From contig CAMCUB010000003.1 of the NCBI GenBank assembly GCA_945878845.1, positions 126,482 to 189,871 of the forward strand: 63,390 bases of DNA, written 5' to 3'. Below, piece after piece: positions 9,497 through 18,019 of this stretch. Origin of the DNA: Erythrobacter sanguineus. Its GTDB lineage: Bacteria > Pseudomonadota > Alphaproteobacteria > Sphingomonadales > Sphingomonadaceae. Every line of letters starts with the position of its first letter. Position 1 is the first letter of the stretch. The notes beneath the pieces were generated by a model. It had not been told where the DNA came from. It made no database searches and saw nothing but the letters and a program-made list of their open reading frames with translations. The translations under genes and the position numbers were made by a program.

Positions 9497-10474
9497 ATGA
9501 CAATCGCAGGGCTGCTGAAGGCGGGGACGCTGACAGCGGCCCTGCTGCTTTTGGGGGCAAGTTCGCCCCCCGAAGAACAACACCTGGCCCCGCTGGAGGG
9601 CGCAGGTTGGGAGCTGGTCTGGGCCGACGAGTTCGATGGCGATGCACTCGACCGGACCAAGTGGACGCCCGAGCAATCGTGCTGGGGCGGGGGCAATAAC
9701 GAGCGGCAGTGCTACACCGACCGACCGGATAACATCGCGGTCGAGGGCGGGCTGCTGCTGCTGAAGGCGAAGAAGGAGCGCTTCTCCGGCCCCGCACGCC
9801 CGCCGGAGATCGCCGAGCGGGACAATCCGACGCTGGTGCAGTCGCATACCTCGGGCAAGGTGCGCACCATCGGCCTCCACGCCTGGCGCTACGGCCGGAT
9901 CGAGGCGCGCGCCAAGGTGCCGCCGGGGCAGGGCACCTGGCCTGCGATCTGGATGATGCCGAACGACCCCGCCTACGGCCCCTGGCCGCGCTCGGGCGAG
10001 ATCGACATCCTCGAGGCGGTCAATATCGGCGCCAAGTGCAAGGTCTGCGAGGGCGGCGTGGGCGAGAACCGGACGATCAGCGCGCTCCATTTCGGCGACT
10101 TTGCGCCGCTCAACCGCTTCGTCGACCACCGCAACGCTCTGCCGGGCCGCGCGCTGCCCTCGGACGATTTCCACGTCTATGCGGTCGAATGGGGTGAGGG
10201 GGTGATCCGCTTCCTCGTCGATGACCGTGTGCACCTCACCGTCACCGCCGACCAGTGGAGCACTGCTGCGCGCAATGCCAAAGGCAACCCGGCTGCGCCC
10301 TTCGATCAACCCTTCTACATCATGGCCAACTTGGCCGTGGGTGGGCGCTTGTCGGAAGAAAACAACGCCAAGGGGATTGCGAACGGCAGCTTTCCCGCGC
10401 AATTCGCAATCGATTGGATAAGGGTCTACCGCTGCGCCAGCGACCCCGTGACGGGGCGGGCCTGCATCAGGTAG
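9497..10474 (+). CDS. GH16 family endo-beta-1,3-glucanase (laminarinase-like)
   Basis: A 325-residue secreted protein: a hydrophobic N-terminal signal segment (residues 1-23) with no lipobox cysteine. The GH16 catalytic motif EIDILE is at residues 168-173, so E168 is the predicted nucleophile and E173 the acid/base, with D170 between. WELVWADEFDGD near residue 40 and TWPAIWMMP near 147 are also GH16 landmarks. The extra residue in ExDxxE is the laminarinase-type form, so the likely reaction is endo-cleavage of beta-1,3-glucan. It lies between the TonB receptor and the LacI gene. It would act in the periplasm on imported oligosaccharides or at the surface; location beyond export is not resolved. 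Confidence 0.9.
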   Translation: MTIAGLLKAGTLTAALLLLGASSPPEEQHLAPLEGAGWELVWADEFDGDALDRTKWTPEQSCWGGGNNERQCYTDRPDNIAVEGGLLLLKAKKERFSGPARPPEIAERDNPTLVQSHTSGKVRTIGLHAWRYGRIEARAKVPPGQGTWPAIWMMPNDPAYGPWPRSGEIDILEAVNIGAKCKVCEGGVGENRTISALHFGDFAPLNRFVDHRNALPGRALPSDDFHVYAVEWGEGVIRFLVDDRVHLTVTADQWSTAARNAKGNPAAPFDQPFYIMANLAVGGRLSEENNAKGIANGSFPAQFAIDWIRVYRCASDPVTGRACIR

Positions 10475-10507
10475 GCGGGGCGGTAAGCGGGACGGGCGAG
10501 AGCGGTA

Positions 10508-11575
10508 ATGGCGCGGGTGCGCAAGACAGTGACGATCAGGGACGTCGCCGAGGAGGCGGGCGTCTCGCTCCAGACGGTGAGCCGCGTGGTCAACGGCGGC
10601 CCCAACGTGCGCCCGCAATTGCGCGACAAGGTGCAGGCGGCGATCGACCGGCTCGGCTATGTCCCCAGCCTCGCCGCCCAGCGCATGAGCGGCTCGCGCT
10701 CCTACATCATCCTGGCCATCAACGATCGCGAACGCACGCTCGCCGACTGGCGCGAGCGGATGGGCACCGACTGGGTCGACCAGATGCTGCTCGGCGGGAT
10801 CCTGACGTGTTCCAAGCACGGCTACCGGATGATGGTGGAGCTGGTCGACACCCATTCCGACCATGTCGAGCGCGAGCTTGGCGCGGCCTTGTCGGCGCTG
10901 CAGCCCGACGGCGTCATCCTGACCCCGCCGCACTCGGAGAACGCCCTGATCACCGATCTGCTCGCGGCCCGCGGTATTCCCTTCGCGCGGATCGGCTCGG
11001 ATGCGCCGGGGGCGGGGATTCGGCTGACGATGGGCGATGAGGGGGCTGCGCATCTCGCCACCACCCGCCTCGCCGAGCTCGGCCACCGCCGCATCGCGAT
11101 GATCGCAGGCCCGGCGCAATACAGCCTATCGGGCTGGCGCATCGAGGGCTGGCGGCGCGCGCTCGCCGAACGCGGGCTCCCTCACGAGGGCCTGCTTGAG
11201 GTGGGCGATTTCGGTTATGACAGCGGCGCTCGCGCCGCGCGCGCGCTGCTTGACCGCAACCCGGATCTCACCGCGATCATCGCCTCGTCCGACCAGATGG
11301 CGCTGGCCGCGCTCGAAGTCGCGCGCGAGCGGGGGCTCGACGTGCCGCGCGATCTGTCGCTGATCTCCTTCGACAACACCCCGATCGTTCGCTTCACCCA
11401 GCCGCCGCTCACCGCCATCGACCAGCCGATCGCCGAGACCGTGGCGCGCGCGGTCGAACAGCTGATCGCGCGGTCCCCCGATGCGGACGACAGTGCGGTG
11501 ATCGAGGTCGCCGCCGCGCTGGTCGAACGTGCCTCGACCGCGCCCGCCCCGGCCAAGATACCGGACCGGGGTTGA
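10508..11575 (+). CDS. LacI/GalR family transcriptional regulator of the glucan locus
   Basis: A 355-residue regulator. The N-terminal helix-turn-helix reads TIRDVAEEAGVSLQTVSRVV, followed by the hinge YVPSLAAQRMSGSRS and a periplasmic-binding-protein-like sugar domain with the usual GHRRIAMIAGP and LISFDNTPI segments. It should bind DNA as a dimer and release on binding a small sugar. It is embedded in the locus after GH16 and overlaps the MFS gene by 4 bp. The two palindromes at 6092 and 12814 are good candidate sites, and they place receptor, halogenase and GH3 under its control. The inducer is probably a glucose oligomer, but that is inference from the enzymes. Confidence 0.93.
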   Translation: MARVRKTVTIRDVAEEAGVSLQTVSRVVNGGPNVRPQLRDKVQAAIDRLGYVPSLAAQRMSGSRSYIILAINDRERTLADWRERMGTDWVDQMLLGGILTCSKHGYRMMVELVDTHSDHVERELGAALSALQPDGVILTPPHSENALITDLLAARGIPFARIGSDAPGAGIRLTMGDEGAAHLATTRLAELGHRRIAMIAGPAQYSLSGWRIEGWRRALAERGLPHEGLLEVGDFGYDSGARAARALLDRNPDLTAIIASSDQMALAALEVARERGLDVPRDLSLISFDNTPIVRFTQPPLTAIDQPIAETVARAVEQLIARSPDADDSAVIEVAAALVERASTAPAPAKIPDRG

Positions 11576-12768
11576 GCGCGGCGCCCGCTTCGCCGCCCGA
11601 GCGCCAGCCGGTCTGGTTCCTCGCCCTGTTTGCGCTCGCCGCGGCGGGCGGTGCGGTCGCCTATGTGCCGCTGCTGACCGTGCTCCTCCCCCAGCGCATC
11701 GCCGAGCTACAGGGCGGCGAGGATGTCGCTGCCCTCGCACAGGTCGGCTTCCTTGGCGCGGTGATGGCAAGCATCGCCAATATCGGCGTCGGGATGCTGA
11801 GCGACCGGGCGCGGATGCGGCGGCCGTTCATCGTCGCTGGACTGATCATTTCGAACGCGCTGCTGCTCGCCGTGGGCACAGCGACGAGTGTGGCGCAGAT
11901 CGTCATGCTGGTGATGGTCTGGCAGGTCGCCCTGAACCTGATGCTGGCCCCGCTGATGGCTTGGGCGGGCGATTGCTTCCCCGATGAGCAAAAGGGCGTG
12001 CTCGGCGGGGCGCTTGCGCTATCCCCGGCGCTGGGCGCGCTGGCGGGATCGCTGGTGACGTGGGACGGACTGGTTGAGCCGCCTGCGCGGCTGGCGCTTG
12101 TCGCCGTACTGGTGAGCGCCTTGGTTCTGCCTGCTGTGCTGCTCGGCAAGGGGCGCGTTCGGCCGGCACTGGTCGCTCCGGTCACCGAAGTGGAAGCGTC
12201 CGCGCCGCGCCGCGAGCGGGTGGTGCTGCGGATGTGGGCGGCGCGGCTGCTGGTGCAGGTTGCCGAAGGGGGCATGTTCGCCTTCCTGCTCTACTGGCTG
12301 CGCTCGATCGCACCGGGCTATCCCGAGAACGGCGCGGCCAACATCTTCAGCCTGGTGCTGGTCGGCGCGGTGCCTCTGTCGCTGCTGCTCGGGCGCTGGT
12401 CGGATCGCTATTCGCGGCCCGTGGTGCCTTTGGTGGCCTCCGCGCTGCTCTGCGCTTGCGGCATGCTGGTTATGGCGGCCGCCACGACGCTGGCTTGGGG
12501 AATCGCGGGTTATGTATTGTTCGGCCTTGCCGCTGCGGTCTTCCTTGCGCTGCATTCGGGCCAGACCCTGCGCGTCCTTCCCGCCCCCCAGCACCGCGGG
12601 CGCGACCTCGGGGTGTTCAACCTCACCAACACCGTGCCGGGAATGGTGATGCCCGGGCTGACGGTGATGCTGGTCCCGCAGTTCGGCTATGGCGCGCTGT
12701 TCGTGCTGTTCGCCGGCCTTGCCTTCGCGAGCGCCGCGCTGCTCGCAGAGTCCTTGCGCCGCGCATGA
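11572..12768 (+). CDS. MFS transporter, probable oligosaccharide/sugar permease
   Basis: A 398-residue inner-membrane protein with about 12 hydrophobic segments, a GMLSDRARMRRP loop after helix 2 (the major facilitator signature) and a GRWSDRYSRP loop in the second half. The start is a TTG inside a TTGA overlap with the lacI stop, so translation is coupled. Its place between lacI and GH3 suggests import of glucose or short glucans from the periplasm into the cytosol. It resembles the sugar-locus MFS proteins found in Caulobacter and sphingomonads. An export role cannot be excluded from sequence alone. Confidence 0.85.
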   Translation: MSAAPASPPERQPVWFLALFALAAAGGAVAYVPLLTVLLPQRIAELQGGEDVAALAQVGFLGAVMASIANIGVGMLSDRARMRRPFIVAGLIISNALLLAVGTATSVAQIVMLVMVWQVALNLMLAPLMAWAGDCFPDEQKGVLGGALALSPALGALAGSLVTWDGLVEPPARLALVAVLVSALVLPAVLLGKGRVRPALVAPVTEVEASAPRRERVVLRMWAARLLVQVAEGGMFAFLLYWLRSIAPGYPENGAANIFSLVLVGAVPLSLLLGRWSDRYSRPVVPLVASALLCACGMLVMAAATTLAWGIAGYVLFGLAAAVFLALHSGQTLRVLPAPQHRGRDLGVFNLTNTVPGMVMPGLTVMLVPQFGYGALFVLFAGLAFASAALLAESLRRA

Positions 12769-12813
12769 TCCGCGTGCTTGATGCTTGCCAAAGCGGGCGC
12801 GTGGCGGCATAGT

Positions 12814-12829
12814 TTGATAACGTTCTCAA
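12814..12829. promoter_or_regulatory. LacI-type operator upstream of GH3
   Basis: The 16-bp near-palindrome TTGATAACGTTCTCAA lies 36 bp before the GH3 start. It matches the core of the 6092 site at 14 of 16 positions and keeps the central CG. It lies inside the only sizeable gap of the plus-strand run, so GH3 appears to have its own promoter under the same repressor. GGGAGGGA before the start codon provides the ribosome site. Confidence 0.72.
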
Positions 12830-12864
12830 TAAAAACGAGCAGGGTTCTGGGAGGGACTGGCGAG

Positions 12865-15252
12865 ATGGCGCTTAAGGCAGTGGGTCGGCTGGTGTGCGGG
12901 GCAGCGCTCGGCGCGCTTGTGACAGGATGCGGCGCGCCCGAGGAAATTCGCTCGGCCAGCGCTCCGGTGGAAGAGGCCCCGGCGCCCGCGGCGAACACCC
13001 CCGAAGCCCTGCTTGCGAGGATGAGTATCGAGAGCAAGGTTGCTCAGATCATCCAGCCCGACATCGGCTCGATCACGCCCGAGGATGTGCGCCAATACCG
13101 CTTCGGCACGATCCTCAATGGCGGCAATTCCGGCCCCTTCGGCAATGACAAGGCGCCCGCGGCCGACTGGCTAAAGCTTGCCGACGCCTACTGGGAGGCC
13201 TCGACCGCCCCCCTGCCAAACGGCGAGCCCGTGATCCCCGCGATCTGGGCGACCGATGCTGTCCACGGCCATGCCAATGTCCCCGGCGCGACCGTCTTCC
13301 CGCACAACATCGCGCTCGGCGCGACGGGCGATGCCGACCTCATCCGCCGCATCGGCGCTGCGACCGCGGTCGAAATCGAGGTGACTGGCCTCGACTGGAC
13401 CTTCGCGCCCACCGTGGCAGTCGCGCGCGACGATCGCTGGGGCCGCACCTACGAAAGTTATTCCGAAGACCCCGCGCTCGTCACGAAGCTCGGCGCGGCG
13501 ATGATCGAGGGATTGCAGGGCCGCCCCGGCGAGCCCGGCTACCTCGGCCCCGGCAAGGTTGCCGCCACCGCCAAGCACTATTTTGGTGACGGCGGCACCT
13601 CGCAGGGCGTCGACCAGGGCGACGTCAATGGCGACATTGCCGATCTGATGGCGATCCACGCCGCGCCTTACCCTGCGGCGATCAATGCGGGTGTCGCCAG
13701 CGTCATGGCGAGCTTCAACTCGATCAACGGCACCAAGATGCACGGCAACAAGCCCCTGCTGACCGAACAGCTGCGCGGCAAGCTCGGCTTCGGCGGCGTG
13801 GTCGTCGGTGACTGGAACGGCCATGGCCAGATCGAGGGGTGCACCAATTCCGATTGCCCGCAGGCGCTGATGGCCGGGCTCGACATCTACATGGTGCCCG
13901 AGGACTGGAAGGCGCTCCACGCCTCGCTGATGGCGCGGGTGAAGGACGGCACGATCCCGATGGCCCGCCTCGACGAGGCGGTGCTGCGGGTGCTGCGGAT
14001 GAAGTCTCAGCTCGGCATCCTCGATGGCGAGGTCAAGCCGTCCGCTCGCGCCAATGGCGGCAAGTGGGAGCTGCTCGGCTCGCCCGAACACCGCGCGCTG
14101 GCGCGTGAGGCGGTGGCTAAGTCGCAGGTGATCCTCAAGAACGCGGGCATCCTGCCTTTGAAGCCCGGCGCGCGGATCGAGGTGGCGGGTTCCGCCGCTG
14201 ACAACGTCCCCCAGCAGGCCGGTGGTTGGTCGGTCACCTGGCAGGGCGGCGGCGATCTCACTGCGGCCGACTTCCCCGGCGCGACCTCGATCTTCTCAGG
14301 TATCGCCGATGAAGCCCGCGCGAGTGGCGGCGAGGCGCGTCTGGCGGGCAAGGGTGACACTGCTGCCAAGCCCGACATCGCCATCGTCGTCTTCGGCGAG
14401 CCGCCCTATGCCGAGTTCGTCGGCGACCGCAAGGATCTCGCCTTCCGCGACGAGGAGGGCCTCGCCCTGCTCAAGGCCTACAAGGCGCGCGGGGTGCCGA
14501 CCGTCGCCGTGTTCCTTTCGGGCCGCCCGCTTTGGGTAAACCGCGAGCTCAACGCCGCCGATGCCTTCGTGGCCGCATGGCTTCCGGGCAGCGAAGGCGC
14601 AGGGGTCTCCGATATTCTGTTCGGCAAGGCCCAACCCACCGGGCGCCTGTCGTTCAGCTGGCCCGCGTCCTGCGACGGCGCACCGCTCAACAGCTCCGAA
14701 GGCGCGCTGTTCCCGCGCGGATATGGCCTCGGCTTTGCGGCCCCGCGCATCGCGCAAATCCCGTTCGACGAGACCTGCAATGCGCTGACGCAGGATGCGG
14801 GCGCGGCGTGGTTCGCCAGCGGCAAGCTCGGCGCGAAGGTGCAGGCGGTGGCCGACAATGCGCTGCTCCCCGATCTGCGCGGCAGCGGCAACGGGATTGT
14901 CGCGACCGGTGTTGATCGCAAGGCGCAGGAGGACGCGCGCCGCATCGCCTTCGGCCCGGGCGCGCGGTTTTCGCTGACCGGCCCGTCGAGCGGCGCGGCC
15001 TTCCGCATCACCTATCAGGTCGCCAGCCGCCCCGCGGGGCCGGTCACGGTGACGGCAGGCGGTAAGGCACTCGACATCACCCAGGGCCTCTCGGTCGCCG
15101 AGGGCAAGGGCTGGCGCGAGATGGTGCTTAGCGCAAAGTGCCTCGGCGAGGCGGGCGGCAAGCTCACCTTCACTTCCGAAGCGCCCTTTGCCTTCCAGAT
15201 CGGCGAAGTCACCCGCGACGAGAGCGCCGCAAATGCGGAGTGCTCGTTCTAG
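12865..15252 (+). CDS. GH3 family exo-beta-glucosidase lipoprotein (ExoP-like)
   Basis: The ATG at 12865 follows GGGAGGGACT and gives 795 residues; the longer frame from 12778 would run through the operator. The N-terminus is a lipoprotein signal with lipobox LVTGC (C22). Residues 237-243 are KHYFGDG and D316 in VVVGDWNGHG is the predicted nucleophile. The second GH3 domain follows (RALAREAVAKSQVILKN), and a C-terminal beta-rich domain of the ExoP type ends the protein. Such enzymes remove glucose from the non-reducing end of beta-1,3/1,4-glucans, here in the periplasm attached to a membrane. It completes the locus after GH16. Two cysteine pairs near the active site fit the ExoP subgroup. Confidence 0.92.
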   Translation: MALKAVGRLVCGAALGALVTGCGAPEEIRSASAPVEEAPAPAANTPEALLARMSIESKVAQIIQPDIGSITPEDVRQYRFGTILNGGNSGPFGNDKAPAADWLKLADAYWEASTAPLPNGEPVIPAIWATDAVHGHANVPGATVFPHNIALGATGDADLIRRIGAATAVEIEVTGLDWTFAPTVAVARDDRWGRTYESYSEDPALVTKLGAAMIEGLQGRPGEPGYLGPGKVAATAKHYFGDGGTSQGVDQGDVNGDIADLMAIHAAPYPAAINAGVASVMASFNSINGTKMHGNKPLLTEQLRGKLGFGGVVVGDWNGHGQIEGCTNSDCPQALMAGLDIYMVPEDWKALHASLMARVKDGTIPMARLDEAVLRVLRMKSQLGILDGEVKPSARANGGKWELLGSPEHRALAREAVAKSQVILKNAGILPLKPGARIEVAGSAADNVPQQAGGWSVTWQGGGDLTAADFPGATSIFSGIADEARASGGEARLAGKGDTAAKPDIAIVVFGEPPYAEFVGDRKDLAFRDEEGLALLKAYKARGVPTVAVFLSGRPLWVNRELNAADAFVAAWLPGSEGAGVSDILFGKAQPTGRLSFSWPASCDGAPLNSSEGALFPRGYGLGFAAPRIAQIPFDETCNALTQDAGAAWFASGKLGAKVQAVADNALLPDLRGSGNGIVATGVDRKAQEDARRIAFGPGARFSLTGPSSGAAFRITYQVASRPAGPVTVTAGGKALDITQGLSVAEGKGWREMVLSAKCLGEAGGKLTFTSEAPFAFQIGEVTRDESAANAECSF

Positions 15253-16427
15253 GCCCGCACGATCCCGGCAATCGGCTTGACGCTGCGCCCGGGGAACAGC
15301 CGCGCCATCGCAAGGTCAGGGTCGAGCCGCATGTGTTCGGCCGCCGCCCCTGCCAGCAGGCTTTCGAGCGACGTGGTCGGGGCAAGGTCGCGGCCCTCGA
15401 ACAGCTGGCGGTCGGCAAGGCCGGGCCAGTCGGCGATCACGCGTCCGCCGCGCACCCTGCCGCCCATCACCAGCGCCGCCGAGGCGGTGCCATGATCGGA
15501 CCCGCCCGTGCCGTTGAGGCGCGCGGTGCGGCCGAACTCGGTCGCCACCACCACCAGCGTATCGGCCCAGGCGGCGCCCATGCCGGACTTGTAGGCGCCC
15601 AGTAAGGCATCGAGACCGCGCGCCGAGCGAGCAAAGGCAAAGCGCTGGTTGGCGTGGGTGTCCCATCCGCCCAGCTCGATCATCCCGATCCGCGCGCCCC
15701 CAGCATCGCGCATCAGCGAGGCTGCGAGCTCGCCTGCTGCGCTGGCATCGCGCAGGTTTCTGAGGCCATCGTCCTGCGCCATCGCCTTGGTCTCGAGCGC
15801 GCGCTCCCACAGCGGGCCGAGTTCGCCGTCACTGGCATAGAGCTGGCTCACCCGCGCCAGCAGGTCCTCGCTCGCCGCGGGCAGGGCCGAGGGCGCGTAG
15901 TTGGACACCGGCGCATCGCCCCGCAAGGCGAGCGGCACGGCCTGCGCAATTGCGAGCGCGCGCAAGGGTGCCGGCGCGCCTTCATTGAGCAGCGCGGCGA
16001 GGCGGTTAAGCCAGCCGTCCTTGACGCTGTAGGGCGCCGTGCCGCCGGTCTCGAGCAGGTTCTGCGCGTCAAAATGCGAGCGTTCGCGATAGGCGGTGGC
16101 AGCGGCGTGGACGAACAGCGCCTCGCCCGATTGCGCTGCGGCGGCGACCTCGGCGAGCGCGGGGTGGACCGCAAAGAAGCTGCCGAGCCGGGTCGCGCCC
16201 TCGTAATCGGCGAGGCTGGCGCCGCGCAGCGCTTCGAGCCCGGGGTCGCCCACCGGCGCGAGCATCGCCATGCCGTCCGCCGCACCGCGCAGCAGCACGA
16301 ACAGGAGGTTGCGGCTGCCGGCAACTTGCGCAAAGGCGAGGCGGGGGAGGGCAAGGCTGCCCGCGCCCAGCATCAGCGATCCGGCCAGCAGGCTGCGACG
16401 GTCAAGAGCGGTTTTCATCGGGGTCAT
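15249..16427 (-). CDS. DUF1501 family exported protein
   Basis: A 392-residue protein starting with a twin-arginine-type signal (LDRRSLLAGSLMLGAG, ending LAFAQ). DUF1501 proteins belong to the alkaline-phosphatase/sulfatase-like superfamily; recognisable parts are FVLLRGAADGMAML near the mature start, IELGGWDTHANQ and VVATEFGRTARLNGTGGSDHG. Function is unknown. The start at 16427 overlaps the upstream DUF1800 stop by 4 bp; the ATG at 16418 has a GGAG nine bases before it and is an alternative start. The pairing with DUF1800 is widespread and implies a shared export-linked function. It ends 4 bp into the convergent GH3 gene. Confidence 0.88.
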   Translation of the reverse strand: MTPMKTALDRRSLLAGSLMLGAGSLALPRLAFAQVAGSRNLLFVLLRGAADGMAMLAPVGDPGLEALRGASLADYEGATRLGSFFAVHPALAEVAAAAQSGEALFVHAAATAYRERSHFDAQNLLETGGTAPYSVKDGWLNRLAALLNEGAPAPLRALAIAQAVPLALRGDAPVSNYAPSALPAASEDLLARVSQLYASDGELGPLWERALETKAMAQDDGLRNLRDASAAGELAASLMRDAGGARIGMIELGGWDTHANQRFAFARSARGLDALLGAYKSGMGAAWADTLVVVATEFGRTARLNGTGGSDHGTASAALVMGGRVRGGRVIADWPGLADRQLFEGRDLAPTTSLESLLAGAAAEHMRLDPDLAMARLFPGRSVKPIAGIVRA

Positions 16428-17884
16428 CTCCGCATCATTTCGGGCGAGACCAGCAGCAGCGCGAGCGCCTGACTGCCGCTCTCGGCGCGCTGGAGCTGGG
16501 TGCGGGTCGCATCGCCGAGCGCCCCGGGGAAAGCGGCTTCGGCGCGGGCGAGGACATCGTCGGCAGGGATATTGGCCGCGATCCGTTCCGCCATCTCCAC
16601 CCGGCGCACCAGCGCATCGGGCCCGGCCCAGCTCGCCGCGATATCATCATAGCCTGCAGGCGAGGGCGCGCGCCATGGCAGCTGGCCAAGCTGGGTCAAA
16701 GCGCCGACGACCCGCTGCGGTGGCAGCTGCGCGGTACCCGTAAGCCGCAGGGCACCGATCAGCCATTCGAAGGGCGTGCGGAACTTGACCGGCCCCGGCG
16801 TCCACACCTCGGGCGCGTCGATCAGCGTGCGGGTGAGGCTGGCGAGATCGCCGCCGGACTTGAGAAAATCGGCCTCGAGCCGCGCCACCAACGCAGGTGG
16901 CGGGGTGTCACCGGCGAAGTGCCGCGCGAACTTGGTCGCTATATGGCGCGCGGTAGCGGGGTGGCGGGCGAGATCATCGAGGATCGCCCGCGCCTGCCCG
17001 GCCTCGCCGGCGGGATAGCTGCGGCCCAGCACCCGGCGCGCGCCCGGCTCGTGCACCAGAGCGACGAAGGCCGCACCGCTCGGCTGGTCCTCGGCAAAGC
17101 GGCCCACCCGGCCGATGCCCGGCACCGTCCATCCGGTCAGCGCGCGCGCGAGTTCGGTCACGTCTGCCTGCGTGTAGCCGCCATCGACGCCGAGGGTGTG
17201 GAGCTCCAGCACCTCGCGCGCGAGGTTCTCGTTGTGGCCGCGCGGCCGCTCCGGCTGATCCCCGCCGCGCCGCGCGCGCCGCTGCGCGAAAGGGGCATTG
17301 GGGCCGATCGACTGGAACTGGTCGAGATAGAGCAGCATTGCCGGGTGCAGCACCGCGGCCTTGAGCATGTCGGAAAAGCGCCCGCGCACATGCGGGCGGA
17401 TCGCGGTGAATTCATGCGGGCCGACCTCGAACTGCGTGCCCAGCTTGCCGACCGAGACGCTGAAATGGTTCGACCAGAAATGCACCAGGCGCTCGATCAT
17501 CGGGGTCGGGCTGGAAACCGCCAGCTGGGTCCGCGCGGCGATATCGCCCACCAGCACCTGACGTGCTTCGGCCAGCTTGCTGCGATATTCGGGCGGGAGG
17601 CCCTCCAGCGCGGCGGCGCGGGGGTCTTCGGAGGTCGCGGATTGCGCGCTCATCGCCGATTCGGTGTCGGCCATGGCCGCGCGGCGATCCTGCCGTAGCG
17701 ACCGCACCAGTTCGACCATCTCCCCGGTCTCCCCGCGCGAGCGCATCCGTCCGGCGATTGCTGAAGGCGCCGGATCATAGGCGTCCAGCTGGACGAGCAG
17801 ATAGCGGCGCGGATCGGCCGGCGGGTGCTCGCCAGCGGCGGGGCCATAGCCGAAGCGGCTGAGGGCGATGCTCGGCCGGCTCAT
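16424..17884 (-). CDS. DUF1800 family protein
   Basis: About 486 residues from the ATG at 17884, which begins MSRPSIALSRFGYGP, the usual start of this family; the frame is open further upstream to 17941 without family-like sequence. Landmarks include ERLVHFWSNHFSV, NENLAREVLELHTLGVDGGYTQADV and AHFAGDTPPPALV-type stretches (here FARHFAGDTPPP). No function is established. It lies directly upstream of the DUF1501 gene with a 4-bp overlap, the standard arrangement of this pair in Proteobacteria and Planctomycetes. The two are probably exported or cell-envelope proteins that act together, but no catalytic residues can be named. Confidence 0.87.
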   Translation of the reverse strand: MSRPSIALSRFGYGPAAGEHPPADPRRYLLVQLDAYDPAPSAIAGRMRSRGETGEMVELVRSLRQDRRAAMADTESAMSAQSATSEDPRAAALEGLPPEYRSKLAEARQVLVGDIAARTQLAVSSPTPMIERLVHFWSNHFSVSVGKLGTQFEVGPHEFTAIRPHVRGRFSDMLKAAVLHPAMLLYLDQFQSIGPNAPFAQRRARRGGDQPERPRGHNENLAREVLELHTLGVDGGYTQADVTELARALTGWTVPGIGRVGRFAEDQPSGAAFVALVHEPGARRVLGRSYPAGEAGQARAILDDLARHPATARHIATKFARHFAGDTPPPALVARLEADFLKSGGDLASLTRTLIDAPEVWTPGPVKFRTPFEWLIGALRLTGTAQLPPQRVVGALTQLGQLPWRAPSPAGYDDIAASWAGPDALVRRVEMAERIAANIPADDVLARAEAAFPGALGDATRTQLQRAESGSQALALLLVSPEMMRR

Positions 17885-18019
17885 CCGGCGCTCGTGCGGG
17901 ACAGGGTCACGGGCATGGGTCAGCGTTCCTGGTTGCAGCAAGGGGCAGGCGGGACTGTGCCGTCTGCCACCTTGTCAACGAATGAACAGGGCCGACCCTT
18001 CGCGCGGCGAGGCGATCTT

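Noticed and set aside
7490..11119. Open frame of 1209 codons on the minus strand across the TonB receptor, GH16 and lacI genes
   Set aside because: It is antisense to three well-recognised genes, is arginine/alanine-rich low complexity and matches no family; long antisense frames are expected at this GC content.
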